This document shows, one piece after another, positions 37,043 through 48,780 of a DNA stretch of 64,000 bases; position 1 is the first letter of the stretch, and each line of letters begins with the position of its first letter. The notes under the pieces are model-generated. The model ran no database searches and had not been told where the DNA came from. It saw only the letters and a program-made list of their open reading frames with translations. Source of the stretch: Conus ventricosus (Eukaryota; Mollusca; Gastropoda; Neogastropoda; Conidae); the NCBI GenBank assembly GCA_018398815.1, contig CM031604.1:53744377-53808376 (forward strand), given 5' to 3'. The translations under genes were made by a program, and so were the position numbers.

Positions 37043-38254
37043 TTACAAAAATTTTGCAACCTGTGACTGCGAAAGAACCATAGCAATTTCAGCAACACAT
37101 GAACCATATAAGACACTATTAACATTATCAAAGTTAATCATCTCAATACCTTTCTCCTGATAGAGCGAGGTCAGCACTGAGCATTCAAACAAAAGATGAC
37201 GCACAGAAATTTTTTCTCTGCAGACACAAGTAATACCATGAGAATATTTAGTGTTCCAAGTATTCAGCCTTAATTTATGAATCAATCTAACAATGTGCCT
37301 TGGGCACAATGGTAAAGTAGCCATGTTTTGACTAAAATTCTGCTTATGTATATACTTTTCCATAATTTGGATTAATTCACAAGAGGACAAATCTAAGGGA
37401 TTTTTTGATAAATTTTCAGTGTTTCTATTTGCTCCTTCTTTTGCAAGACTGTCTGCTATTTCATTCCACTTTATACCACAGTGAGATGGGACCCAACAAA
37501 AATCAATTCTTATACCTAGAGTTATGAAACAATGCAGTAAATGTTTTATTTCAAAAAGCAAATCTTTTCTAGCTTTACAGTCCCAACGCTCTAGTGATTG
37601 TAAAACAGATTTGGAATCAACACACAGTAAGATTTTATATAAAGCAATTGGTGTGTTATGTATGTACATCAAAGCCTTTAGTATTGCATATAATTCTGAG
37701 GTATAAATTGAAAACCCCTTTCCTAAATGATATGATTTCCTGACATTTAAGGTGGGTATTATAAAGCCAGAACCACTGTCAGAGGATTCCAATACCGACC
37801 CATCTGTAAACACTTTTAAATGATTTGGATAGCTGTTTTCTAAATGTTCACGAACTTCAGCTGTTAAAATATTTACATTATCACTTTTCTTTAACATAGT
37901 GTATTTGTAATCAAAAGAGGCGTTTAGGTGCTCCCAAGGAGGCATTGGAGATACCGCAGGAAATTTTGGTATAGCAGTGATATCAATATTACAATCTGAC
38001 ATAAAGTCAGATGTGTAGTTTCTAACAGGTTGGATATATGATATGTTTTTAGAACTCTTAGGAAAATCTTTATTGGAATCCATCAGTATTTCTTCCGTAA
38101 CGGAATTTTCAACAGAAAGACTTCTGACAATATACTTAGACACATCCAATATTCGTTTCTCATTAAGTGGTAATATATTTGTTTCTTTATAACATTTATA
38201 AGTGTTTGTATGAACTGGAACTCCGAGAGCTAATTTCATGGCCTTACTATCCAA
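37043..38254 (-). pseudogene. retrotransposon RNase H and C-terminal domain ORF
   Basis: A 403-codon intact stretch of the retroelement polyprotein. The RNase H acidic residues appear complete: D151 in FTDGS, E187 in SELYAI, D213 in VDSKS, plus H258 in WVPSHCG and D268 in EIADSLAKEGA. A CxC...HLLFEC Zn-finger-like motif follows at about residues 347-364, as in I/Jockey-type elements. The stop is at 37043. Upstream it is continuous with the RT thumb region except for a frameshift near 38470. As part of a truncated element it is not a host gene. Confidence 0.85.
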
Positions 38255-38597
38255 GCTTTGCAGTCTCTTTAAAAGAGAATTAGGTGCAGAGAAATATACT
38301 TCCTGTCCATATGTTAATTTCGATCGGACTAAAGAGATGTATAGATGTAAAAGGGTATGACAGTCCTGACCCCATGGTTGACAACATATTATTTTAAGAA
38401 CGTTTAATCTTTTTCTTGTTTTATCAATTAGACTTTCAATATGTGTTTTCCAGTTCAGCTTAGGGGTTAAAAATACCCCAGGAATTTAACTTTTTGTTTA
38501 TATTCAAGAATCTGTCCGTCTAGCAAAAGCGAGGGTAGCATCTTTGGGTTCTCACCATTGTTAAACAACATAAGACATGTTTTTTCTCCAGATAGTT

Positions 38598-39400
38598 CTA
38601 ATCCGTTGTTTTCATATATATAGATAATTTATCCAATTCCTTTTGGTACAACTTCTGTACAAAGTTTATTGTTCTTTTATTGGAATGTTTTCTTAATGTA
38701 CAGTTAATCCAAATAGCGATATCATCTGCATATTGAACTACATGCGTAGCTTTTGACATAAATTTGGGAAGATCATGGATTAGGATTGTAAACAACATGG
38801 GAGCAATAACTGATCCCTGTGGAATACCATATCTACATTCCTAAAGGATGAATAAGTTCTTCCAATCCGTGTACATATGCTTCTTTCCGTTAGGAAGGTT
38901 TTGATGTAATCAAACATTCTCCCAGAAATACCAACATTTTTTAATTTGAAAAGTAGCCTTGCGTGCCATACGCAGTCATATGCTTTTTTGACATCAAAAA
39001 ATGTAGCCAAAGTACTTTTTCTACGGGAGAATTGTTTTTTAATGTGACTGGTCAGTTTTACTAAATGGTCTGTGGTACAACGACCTTTTCGAAATCCCGC
39101 TTGCTGAACAGGAATCACACCATTTTTTTCACAGTAATATAACAGTCGTTTTTGAATAATTTTTTCTAAAAGTTTACCAGCATGAGATGTTAGAGCTATG
39201 GGTCTGTAACTATGTAAAGATGTTCTCGGTTTACCTTCCTTGAGTACTGGGACTACTACCGAACTTTTCCAGATTCTTGGAATAGTGCCATTAATCCAAC
39301 ATTTTTGGAATAATGAATGCAGTAATACTTTCCACGAAGAAGGTAAGTGTCTGATGAGTTGATAGGACACTCCATCAAGGCCAACAGCTGAATCATGTAA
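38598..39400 (-). pseudogene. retrotransposon reverse transcriptase domain, frameshifted
   Basis: The 39370-38840 part carries RT fingers/palm motifs (YRPIALTSHAGKLLEKI, AGFRKGRCTTDHLVKL, FFDVKKAYDCVW with the first catalytic Asp). A frameshift near 38835 then leads into the frame bearing FTILIHDLP and the catalytic VQYADDIAIW box. The domain order is normal, but the breaks mean no full-length RT can be made from this copy. Confidence 0.88.
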
Positions 39401-39411
39401 AGGTATAGAAT

Positions 39412-40560
39412 CTAAGGCTCTGTTAGTTCTGACATCAGTAAAGGTGAGTTTAGGAAATGTTCGTTTTCTTGTGGAGGAGCCATGTAATCATCTTTTTGTT
39501 CCTCATTGTATCTGTGACGACGGCTTTCCGGCTGAAGATTTTTAGACTGACTACAAGCTGAAAATAAACCAGAAAAAGCTTCAGCTTTATCCAAAGCAGA
39601 AGGACAATCAGTTTGTAGCTTTATAGGGTATGACTGACTTTTATAGCAATTTTTAATTTCTTTCACTTTTTTCCAAACTTTAAATAAATCTTTTGATTCC
39701 GATACTTCGGCTTCGCAAAACTCAACCAGTACTTCTTTTTTGCTTGAGCAATAATTTTAGTACATTTATTCTTTTCTTGTTTCATGATTTTAAAGTTTTC
39801 ATCTGACTTATTTCTTATCCATGTTCTGTAGCTTTTTCGCTTTGACTGTACAGCGAGTCTACATTCTTCTGTCCACCATACGTTGCCCACATATTTTCCA
39901 ATCTTTTTGTATTTATGTTTTGGGATAGTCTTTTCAGCTGCTAATAATACTACTTTTGAGAAATTAGCATAAAATATATCTAGATCGTCATCCTCGATTG
40001 GTGATGTATTTTGCGACAGAAGAAAAGTTTGAAAGGCTTCCCAGTCGGCCAATTTATAGTTAAATTTTGGAATTTTGCATTCAGTGGTAGACAGTTCATC
40101 AAATATATTTTCATTAAAAATATTGTAATGGGAAGATGATCACTCCCTAAACAATCTTCTACTGTGGACCAGTTATAGTTTACTGCTATGTTTGGGGAAA
40201 CAAGTGATAGATCTATTGCACTAGACTTGTGAGTAACTACATCAGGAATTCTCGTAATTCTACCGTCGTTTAATAAAATTAGATTCGAATCAACAATATT
40301 TTCAACAAATCTATTAGATGTCACTTTACTACAACCTGTATCCCAAAAGGGCGCATGAGCATTAAAGTCACCCATGACAATCCACTTCCTCTTTGTAAAA
40401 TCAGTATGTTTTAACCAATCTGTGTCATCCCCTTCAGGACCATTAGGATAGTACACAGACAGAACATTATAAACTGATTCCTTATTTACTTTGATGGCAG
40501 CACCTGTGGCAAACACATCTTGTTTATCTATGGGTAATGGAAGTGGGCTAATATTTGTAA

Positions 40561-40566
<6 letters not shown>
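39412..40566 (-). pseudogene. retrotransposon endonuclease and linker region, frameshifted
   Basis: The frame from 40566 down contains the endonuclease motifs VMGDFNAHAPFWD and LGSDHLPITI. A frameshift near 40118, in an ATATTTTTA run, moves to a Lys-rich linker with WWTEECRLAVQSKRKSY. Another near 39720 leads to the pre-RT region. The N-terminal part of the endonuclease, including its first catalytic residues, is absent because the element is truncated in the (GA)n tract. Confidence 0.82.
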
Positions 40567-40603
<37 letters not shown>

Positions 40604-40605
40604 GT

Positions 40606-40656
<51 letters not shown>

Positions 40657-40680
40657 CGCGTACGCGCGCTTGTGTGTGTG
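40567..40680. repeat. (GA)n(GT)n(CG)n microsatellite flanking the retrotransposon 5' end
   Basis: About 34 bases of GA, a short spacer, about 38 of GT, then CGCGCG. It mirrors the GT/GA tract at the other end of the element. Confidence 0.95.
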
Positions 40681-41188
40681 ATTATGCCGATGGATGTTCC
40701 ACTCTGGACGTCATTCATTGGTTTTTAAGTGCTTTACTTTCGAGAAATGAACTCAAGGAGAAACGCAGTGATTTCTTTTGATGAGCAAGCTAGGTAATAA
40801 TGTAAACAACTGATAAACAATGATGTTCGTAGCCTTCTAGTGGTTTCATGTAACGCTAACATCTACGCTGGACTCGGACAGCCAGCCAGTGGAATTCACA
40901 GACAGGAAAACCAGTAGACATGGAAGTGAGAAAGCGCAACTGTGCTCCCATCTGCGACTTTTGCAAGGTGGCCATGTCTGTCTAAAGCTGTACCAATCGC
41001 AAGGCCATATCCTTTTAAGGTTTCCACTGGGATATTTATACCACCGTTTCTTCTACGATGAAGTGTTACTGTATTTATTGCTCGTAATGTCCGTTCTGAT
41101 GTTAGAAACATCGCACAGATGGACGTACGCGTGTGTGCGTGTGCGTGTGTGCGCGTGTGCGCAGGGTACTTTAGTGCGTGCGTGCTAG

Positions 41189-41189
<1 letters not shown>

Positions 41190-41233
<44 letters not shown>
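41190..41233. repeat. (CA)n(GA)n microsatellite
   Basis: ACACACACAC then about 32 bases of GA. The CG/GT-rich stretch 41124-41165 precedes it. Confidence 0.9.
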
Positions 41234-41234
<1 letters not shown>

Positions 41235-42440
41235 TACATTTAGAACGAACTTGAAAACAACAACAACAGGAAAGCTACGGAGAGCATAACCTTTCTATAT
41301 GCTGTGAACCTGTACAAAGGAATACTTCAATAACTGAGACAAGACACGGATATATGAAAAGGATCCATCATCGGAGCTGATGGAAAACACCTCCACAGGT
41401 ATAGAATTTGTAGATCAAAGCTGCATTGTTTCATATTTGCATTTGACAACACACTTACAACCTTAAAAACGCTACCCAAAGGACAAAAGTCGGGAAAGGA
41501 TTCTCTAACTAAACTAAGGCAAGGCAAACAATAAACGGACAACTGCTTTTGTCATCTGAGTACAGCAAACAAAACTAAAAACAAAGCCAAAGCTGCTATT
41601 AAAAAAAGACAACAGTTTAGTATGAATACGTCGTTTCTATGGAAACAGTAGTACATACAGTAATGGAACAGATCACAGTGAAGCTAACAGTAATGACTAT
41701 ATCTTTAAAAAAAAAAGTCGAAAAAACGCGCCTTCATATTCTATGTGAAGTAGTGCTCTGTGATATATGCTTCTTGAATTATATATGTGCTTCTTTGAGC
41801 TTTGTAAGCTATTTTTTTTCTCCAAATTTTGTGCAGATTTCAATAATGTGCGCTTCGTTGCGTGTTTTTTTTCCTCTCTAGTTCTGTGCCCTTTTTTTGC
41901 ACTATGCGCCTTTTTATGCTTTAACTGCACGCGTTTTAGAGCTAAATGCTATTTTGACGCATGCAGGCTTTAGGATCAAGTACACTACTTTGAGCTATGG
42001 TCTGTTTTCTTTAAATGCTGTGGATCTCTACCATCGTTATATTTTTTCAGCTATAACCAGCTGGGAAGTACGTCCGTTTATGGAATACTTACTTACCTGA
42101 CGGCGACTTTAAAACACAGAAAAAGCAACGTCGGGAATCCTTTCCCGACAGCAAACGCTAATTTCTCAAAAGTAGTATTATTAGCAGCTGAAAAGACTAT
42201 CCCAAAACATAAATACATTGAACCAGGTATACCGATCAGTTCTCCAAAAGGTGTCCCAGTGCTGAGGGGTTTGAATATGTTCAACACAACGAGACGAAAA
42301 TCGCCGGCTCGGACAGTTAAAACTGCGGCTGGAGAGAGAGATGTGGGGGAGGAGGGAAAGCTGCCAAATCACTATCTCCACTGTGCCTCGGAAGAAGACC
42401 GCCACTAACACGCATAAACGTTTAACCACGGCGAAAGGGT
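41234..42440. other. intronic sequence, no supported gene
   Basis: AT-rich unique sequence; small open frames without family features. A short GT/GC-rich stretch follows at 42445-42515. Confidence 0.3.
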
Positions 42441-42529
42441 GGGTGGATGAGGGGTGTGTGTGTGCTTGCGTGCGCGCGCCCGCGTGCTTGCATGTGTGTG
42501 TATGTGTGCGCGTGATCCTGTGCCTTAAT

Positions 42530-42960
42530 ATTCGAACGAAAGCAGCATGTACCTCGTAACTTAATATTCAACATAAAAAGAAGCTATGTGCTTCCTACCG
42601 GTATGTTAAATGAAACAGCTATGTGTCCCGTACCTTAACATTTGACAGAAAGCGGTTATGTGCCCCTTATAACCCGACAAGCAGCAGCTAGGTTCTCCGT
42701 ACAACATGCAACAGAGTGAAGCTATGCCCCCCTTTGAATTCGCTAAAAACAAAAACACACACACACCAAAAAACAAGCTGAGCCCTGTAATATTGGAATG
42801 AAAGAATGCGTGAATTTTCAGACAGAGAAGCTAAATGCTCATTAACATAACATTCAGCAGAAAGAATCCGCGTCAGCCGTACCTGGATACCCGACAGAGA
42901 GCAGCTCTGTACCTTACTATTCCACAGAAAGATCCTCTGTGCCCCATACAGAACCCGGTT
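42530..42960. repeat. highly diverged ~45 bp tandem repeat
   Basis: Recurrent motifs AGCTATGTGCC, CGTACCTTAA, CATTCGACAGAAAGCAGC-like, about every 45 bases with heavy substitution. It precedes a cleaner minisatellite at 43038. Confidence 0.6.
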
Positions 42961-43037
42961 TGGGAACGACAAATCCTTGGCTGGCGATGACGTAAGTATC
43001 ACCACAGTCACGACTGACCGATTATTTGTATTGTGTG

Positions 43038-43570
43038 ATTCTAGCACTGCTATACCTCGTGTGGTTGCAGATCAGTCTTTCAGTCTAGCACTGCTATATC
43101 TCGTGTGGTTGCAGATCAGTCTTTCAGTCTAGCACTGCTATACCTCGTGTGGTTGCAGATCAGTCTTTCAGTCTAGCACTGCTATACCTCGTGTGGTTGC
43201 AGATCAGTCTTTCAGTCTAGCACTGCTATACCTCGTATGGTTCCGGGTCGATCTTTCAGTCTAGCACTGCTATATCTTGTGTGGTTGCGGATCAGTCTTT
43301 CAGTATAGCACTACTATACCTCGTATGGTTGTACGTCGATCTTTCAGTCTAGCACTGCTATACCTTGTGTGGTTGCGGATCAGTCTTTCAGTATAGCACT
43401 GCTATACCTCGTATGGTTGCGGATCAGTCTTTCAGTATAGCACTGCTATACCTCGTATGGTTGTGGATCAGTCTTTCAGTATAGCACTGCTATACCTTGT
43501 GTGGTTGCGGATCAGTCTTTCGGTCTAGCACTGCTATATCTCGTTTGTTTGCGGTCGGTCTTTCAATATA
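43038..43570. repeat. 44 bp minisatellite, ~12 copies
   Basis: Unit reads TCTAGCACTGCTATACCTCG then TGTGGTTGCAGATCAGTCTT and TCAG. Variants TATAGCAC, CGTATGG and GTGGATC recur in neighbouring copies, showing local homogenisation. Confidence 0.96.
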
Positions 43571-44324
43571 TAACGTATATTCCCACCTCCCGGTCTGAAT
43601 GTTCTGCGCTGTAACTTCCCCTTCTCTGGCATTCTTTTTGACTCTTGTCTCTTCCTTTCATGTTGTTCGATATCTGTCTCCCTTTGTGACCTATTCGTCT
43701 TTTTCTGGGAAGTGTTGCTGAGTTTAGTTTTCATTCATGTTACAATGCCAAACTGAAAAAAAAAGTGTAACCTAGCACCTAGTCTATGCATTATCCAGAG
43801 TAGACTATACGTTCAACCGACTTTTTCTGTTTACTCATGTGATTTTTGAAATAGTATTTTGTGATACCTTTATGCACCCATGTGATTAAAAAAAAAAACC
43901 CAAACATTTTGTGACATCTTTATGCTTTCGATTATCTAACATTCCGGAAAAAGTTAAAAAAATAAAAGACACATTAAGCAGGATGTCTGTAATCCGTCAG
44001 CAAGGTCTTTTTTTCTGTCCTAGAGTTATCGAAAGGCTGAGCTCCTGTAGTTTGAATTATTCTATTTAATTATACCTTTATGTTATTGTGCGTGTGTTTT
44101 TTTCTCCCTTCACGTTTTTTTTTTTTCGTATCGTGACAGTCTCTTGAGGCCATGTGTGATCGACAAATCTGGAACAAAACTAACTAGAGCTGCAAACACG
44201 TTAGACTAAAAGATTATATATAAAAAAAAAGATAGCGAAAAACGGGAAGATTCCTTAGGGCATGAGGAAATATCCACGACCAAACAATTAAAAAGCAATC
44301 CAAGGGAAACAACTTCCGACTTAC

Positions 44325-44550
44325 ACCGTCTGTGGCTGGCTGCACTCCCCGCAGTCGGAGAGGGCGCCGTGCAGATTCTTCTTGGCCTTCAGCGTGGTGA
44401 CGTTGAGAACGTAGCGGGTGTGGGTCATCACGCAGGCGTGGTTGTCCACGGTGTAGGGCGTGTTGTAGGGCTGGTGGGACGACTTGTTGACCACTACGTT
44501 GCACAGGAAGTAGCGGACGGTGGGCGAGTAGTTCTGTCCGCATTCGGCCC
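44325..44550 (-). CDS. CACNA2D: alpha2delta subunit, cysteine-rich internal exon
   Basis: Minus-strand exon of 226 bases. The acceptor is CTCCAATCCCCCAG and the donor GGT|GTAAGT. It encodes AECGQNYSPTVRYFLC, then TRYVLNVTTLKAKKNLHG, then DCGECSQPQT. The CxxC (CGEC) just before the NTNLL motif of the next exon matches the conserved C(E/K)xC(S/E) element of alpha2delta proteins. Several sequons (NKS, NVT) and spaced cysteines fit an extracellular, disulfide-linked region. It starts with two bases completing a Gly codon and ends with two bases of a Val codon; both match the neighbouring exons. Confidence 0.82.
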
Positions 44551-44597
44551 CTGGGGGATTGGAGGCAAGTTGACAAAACCAGTGTGATTTGGGCATA

Positions 44598-44599
<2 letters not shown>

Positions 44600-44638
<39 letters not shown>

Positions 44639-44652
44639 CGTGTGTGTGTGCT
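44600..44652. repeat. (GT)n microsatellite
   Basis: GTGTGT over about 50 bases with GC interruptions. Confidence 0.95.
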
Positions 44653-45732
44653 TGAGCATGTGTGCGTATTTGTAGACATGCAAATCATTAAATAAATGAT
44701 CCATACCCTTACCTGTGTGTGAGGCTGCGTGGTTGCGTGTATGCCTGTCTACAAACACGCTGCCGCACCCACAGATAAGGATACAGATCATTTAATAAAA
44801 TCCGTGGTGGGAACAAATTTCACAGGGATAAACAGTTTTCTGAATCGAAACGAAAAGGGGTTAAAAAAACAAAACAAACAAACACACAAACCAACCCAAA
44901 GGCAATCAAGAATGAAGTTCCGCGCCACATGCAGACCACATCCGGAATAAATTCATGTACGAAACGGCCAACTGGATATTTTTAACGGGCATATGACGTC
45001 CGCATGTCTAAATAAACTAGGCTGCTTCTGTTACTATTTAAGCATTAATAGTTCTCCGAGATTATTAAAAACAGCCCAACGAAATTACTGCTTCTTCAAA
45101 ATACATGCTTCATCAAAACACAATTTGTCATGTCAAACGATAAAGATAAAAAGAACTTCCACACCTACATTCCAAACTTATGATATATTTTAAATATTTG
45201 TCAACAGTTTTCTTTAAACCCCCTTCAGTGCTCCAAGGTCAGTAATTTTCTATTCTGTACCCCTGTAACCCAGAAAAAATCCTGAGTCATGTCACGATGT
45301 AAACAAGCCATCTTCTAAGGACACAACTGAAGGGAACCAACTCCAGAATTTGCCGAAAATACTCTTCCTTCCGCGAACAGAATGCATATTTCTGCCTGGA
45401 AAATTTCCGAGCTGGGGCAGTGCATACATTGGAGGAAGTTCAACAGCTTAGGCGCTTCAAAACTGTCACAGTCCTCAATATCGAGTACTCAATAGAAAGT
45501 AGTCCGAACTCTTTCCGCTACTGGAACCCAGCCCCTAATGAATGAAGTCATCATATATTTGAACATACTGAAGTTCTATTTCTTTTGCCATATATTACAT
45601 TTTATGCTGGTTTTATTGACATCCCCCGGCATTTCTTCGAGGAGACAGGTGAACTGCATCACAAGTTACTGCTGCGTTATCAAGACCCCACATTTTAGCA
45701 CTGTATTGTACACTGGAGTCACTTGCTGTTGG

Positions 45733-45736
<4 letters not shown>
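44653..45736. other. intronic sequence, no further feature
   Basis: Intron between alpha2delta exons; AT-rich and unremarkable. A (GA)n tract follows at 45737-45786. Confidence 0.4.
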
Positions 45737-45775
<39 letters not shown>

Positions 45776-45795
45776 CGAGAGAGAGCGTTACTAAC

Positions 45796-45860
45796 CAGAA
45801 GGTCTTGATGTCACTGTCTGCATGTACATCAAGCCGTGCATCGTCCACTCAGCTAAGAAA
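45796..45860 (-). CDS. CACNA2D: alpha2delta subunit, small internal exon
   Basis: Minus-strand exon of 65 bases between a good acceptor (GTTTATGTTTCAG) and donor (CTG|GTTAGTAACG). It encodes FLAEWTMHGLMYMQTVTSRP then S. With the preceding exon it reads ...LLAEVGFFLAEW..., matching the hydrophobic ..LxELxLFLLEFNL.. segment of alpha2delta proteins. The first base completes a Phe codon and the last starts a Gly codon, matching both neighbours. It ends only 10 bases from a 50-base GA microsatellite. Confidence 0.75.
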
Positions 45861-46323
45861 CTGAAACATAAACGACACTAATCAAAATCCTGCACAGCTT
45901 ACACCAAAGCATACACACAAACCGCGTCCCTCCCTTCAAGCTCTTAATCCCTACTGCTTTGTTCAGGCTTTTTCTTCAGCATTTTGCTACCCAAAAGATC
46001 TCCAAATCTCGCCATCAGTAAATAATGACCTCGCAAGTAATCCACGTCATCACACACACACACACACACCTCCCTCAGATATCAAGCAAAAACTTCACAA
46101 CCTTAAAGTATAAACGAAACCGACGGCATGGACAAAATCACGGGGACTGTTGGTGGAGGATGTGGGAGCGCCTTCTAGCGGGGGACAGTCACTAATACCT
46201 ACTCAGCAATTCTTTTCACCGGCAGGTGGCGTTCAGCGTTGCTAGGTCAGAACACGGTGACCCGAAACAGTTCGCTCCCTTTGAACTGTAATATTGAGAC
46301 AGACTGGAAGTAATTCTGGAGGA

Positions 46324-46325
46324 AG

Positions 46326-46371
<46 letters not shown>
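46324..46371. repeat. (GT)n microsatellite
   Basis: Pure GT run. A shorter (CA)n lies at 46051-46070. Confidence 0.95.
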
Positions 46372-48355
46372 GAACCGGAATGATCGGCGGAGGAACAACG
46401 TCTCTGTGGGGATGCGGGAGACGGGACAACGTACCTGGTGAAATCTTTTCAGTGTCTGTTCAATGAAACCGTTACAAAGCCTGTGACCTCAAAACACCAC
46501 TGCTTGCAGATGCTGACCACGCGAACCACCCCCATGACAGAAAAATCTGACATCAAGTAAAACTTTATAAGCCATAAAGTATGGCTGAAATAATTCCTAT
46601 TTCGAATGGACAAAAACTGTTGATTTTCCTCCAAATAAGTTCGCTTACATAATTATACTGGACCACACAATTAAACCATGTGAAATAAAACTCAGACATC
46701 AGGTAGAACTTAACAGTCATGAACTGCCAATGAAAGCATATCAATGTCAGGTGGACTGGGCGAACAATAAACCTTCAACCTACGCGCCAGTTTCTGTTAC
46801 ATAACCATATCACTTGTGAAAACATGAAGTAAATCGTCAACGTGCATCCTGTCTCTATTTTGCATCTACCGTAATTCAGCACGGTATCTACCCTGAATTT
46901 TTAATCCAGTCATTTCTTTTCCCCAGCAACAACACATCTCTCGGAGAGGAAGAAGATGAAGAAGGGGGTGGGGTGGGGGGGTGGGGGGGTGGGGGGGGGG
47001 GAGCGCAGAACAAACTTTAAAACTTTGCATGAAAAAGAGGAGTGTTGGTAGAAAGAGGAGGTGGCACAGGAAGAGGAGACAGACGTGTGTGTGCGCGCGC
47101 GCGTGTGTGTGTGTGGGGGGGGGGGGGGGGGGGGGGGAAGGATGGGGGGTAGGAGTGTAGTGGGAGACTACGCCGCTGGTATGTGGTGGGAATGCATTCA
47201 GTAAGAGGAGCACGGGAGTAAGAGACGAAGTCCTCGATGATACTGTGCTACTGTATCTACATGCCTTGTTTCCGCAAGATGTTCTTATACATACGATTTA
47301 CTGTTTCACTTATCCAGTTGTTTTTTTTCTGAAAAGAGTGTTTAAACTTCTACACTGATGTCTTAATACAGAAGTGATACCTATATGTGTAAAATATACA
47401 CTGGTGCGTATGGCAGAATATTGTTTAGAGATGTGCGCATCTTTTTTTACTGATGCATTTTTCTTTTTATATATCGGAGGCGTTTCTAGGATGGAGAGGG
47501 TAAAAACATACAGCCGACAGCGAGTACTATGCAGAACGTAAAAGCCAGTTTAAAAACTGAAGGAACTGATCGATTCAGATTTCTTTCTGAAACTAGTTCT
47601 AAAACCGGCTACATATTTTCCAGCGAATTCTTCAGATAAAAAACTCTCATAAAGAAAAGTATGTCTTACGTGGGCACAATCAATAGTGTGTGTTCAGCTG
47701 CCAATTTTCAAAGACGCATGGATCCGATTTCTGTATTAACAGTTTGTAATAGAGAATTAAAAATCAAGATAGCCTATATAATTGACTTTAACACAGCCCA
47801 GCCGACAACAATAATTTTTCAGGGCTTTCAAACTCATGCGTAAAAAAAACATGACCCTTTTTGAAAAGATCGGATCACCCATACATCCTGAAAAACAAAC
47901 CAACCAACCAACCAACAAACAAAGCAAATCGTTACATGACAGCCGACAACACTGGGATCCTCGTGGATAGATGAAACGATGTTGTGATGACAGCGTTAGG
48001 CATTGCCTTCGATTTTTCACACCCATATTTAAAATGGGTGAAAAACAAATAGATACCACAAAAAATATTTTTTAAAAACAAAACATACTAGCAAGCAGAC
48101 ACTACATACTGGGCAGTGTGAACATGTTCATTACTTACCAGATCACAACAAAAAGCTGGCTTGTAGTTTGTGATTACATTAACAAAAAAACTGCACAGCA
48201 ATTACCAGAGCAAAGACAAAAGAACACCAAAAGCAGAAAAACAGCAGATGAAATAAAAAGACAAATAGATTAAAATTTTAAAAATGCAGTGTCAAAGCGA
48301 GTGACAAAGCGAAAGAGGAAATTACAAGCACAGAATTTTCAGAAGGCGGGATGTA
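46372..48355. other. intronic sequence with G-rich runs
   Basis: Within the 10.2 kb alpha2delta intron. It holds G-rich tracts at about 46962-47000 and a (CG)(GT) stretch plus G run at 47089-47138. No gene was supported on either strand. Confidence 0.4.
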
Positions 48356-48780
48356 AGGTAAGGTAATGATTTTTATAGCCCAGCCGACCGCAAAGGACCA
48401 TATCAGGGCTGTCACCGCGCTAAAGTCAACTCACAAGTCGTTAAAAAAACAACAAAAGGAACTCATTCCCACAGCCCTTTTAAAATAACCTAAAAACACA
48501 CAGGAAAATTTGTTAAAAATCTTCTTTCTCTTATTCTTTGATCAGATGAAAAACGTTGATCTCTTTCAAAAACTCAAAGATCACATTAGGTGGGACGTCT
48601 CTGAACAACGTTTTCATGGAGTCGCCTGTGAATGGCACATGACATGGAATGCACCACGGAGCTTCTTCACCTTTTAAAAGATAAGAACTGGTGTAAAAAG
48701 AAGTGGCCTGTAGGCAACCGGCACAAAACTGTTTCTTCTTTACGGTCGTCTTGAAAACATGGCTAAAACTTTTTCAGCTT
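48356..48780 (-). mobile_element. 3' remnant of a second non-LTR retrotransposon
   Basis: The minus strand reads KKQFCAGCLQATSFYTSSYL, then LKGEEAPWCIPCHVPFTGDS, then FRDVPPNVIFEFLKEINVF. This has the CxxC...(H) layout and C-terminal helix found at the end of mollusc and insect non-LTR polyproteins. It is followed by a 3' UTR ending GGTCGGCTGGGCTATAAAAA and a TTACC-type tail. The family is different from the 36.9-40.6 kb element. The rest of the element is missing. Confidence 0.7.

Larger units (their letters stand above)
36862..40566 (-). mobile_element. 5'-truncated non-LTR retrotransposon (EN-RT-RNase H)
   Basis: A 3.7 kb minus-strand element. From its 5' end it has an AP-type endonuclease fragment (GDFNAH, SDHLPI), a reverse transcriptase (YRPIALTSHAGKLLEKI, FRKGRCTTDHL, YADD box), an RNase H domain and a cysteine-rich C-terminus. 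The 3' UTR is about 180 bases and ends in (ACTGA)n. The first ORF and the start of the endonuclease are missing. At least five frame changes interrupt the polyprotein, so it is a dead copy. RNase H downstream of RT is typical of the I, Jockey and R1-related clades; mollusc I/Nimb-like elements are the likeliest relatives. Both ends abut GA/GT microsatellite. Confidence 0.9.
30020..44324 (-). other. alpha2delta 14.3 kb intron (GT-AG)
   Basis: Starts GGT|GTAAGT (44324 on the minus strand) and ends GCGACAG (30020). It hosts poly(C) runs, a long SINE (35.1-35.95 kb), a 3.7 kb non-LTR retrotransposon (36.86-40.57 kb) and minisatellites (33.5, 42.5 and 43.0 kb). Confidence 0.7.

Noticed and set aside
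43038..43570. Direct repeats of 44 bp resembling a CRISPR array
   Set aside because: Units are contiguous with no unique spacers and lie in an intron of an animal gene; it is a minisatellite.
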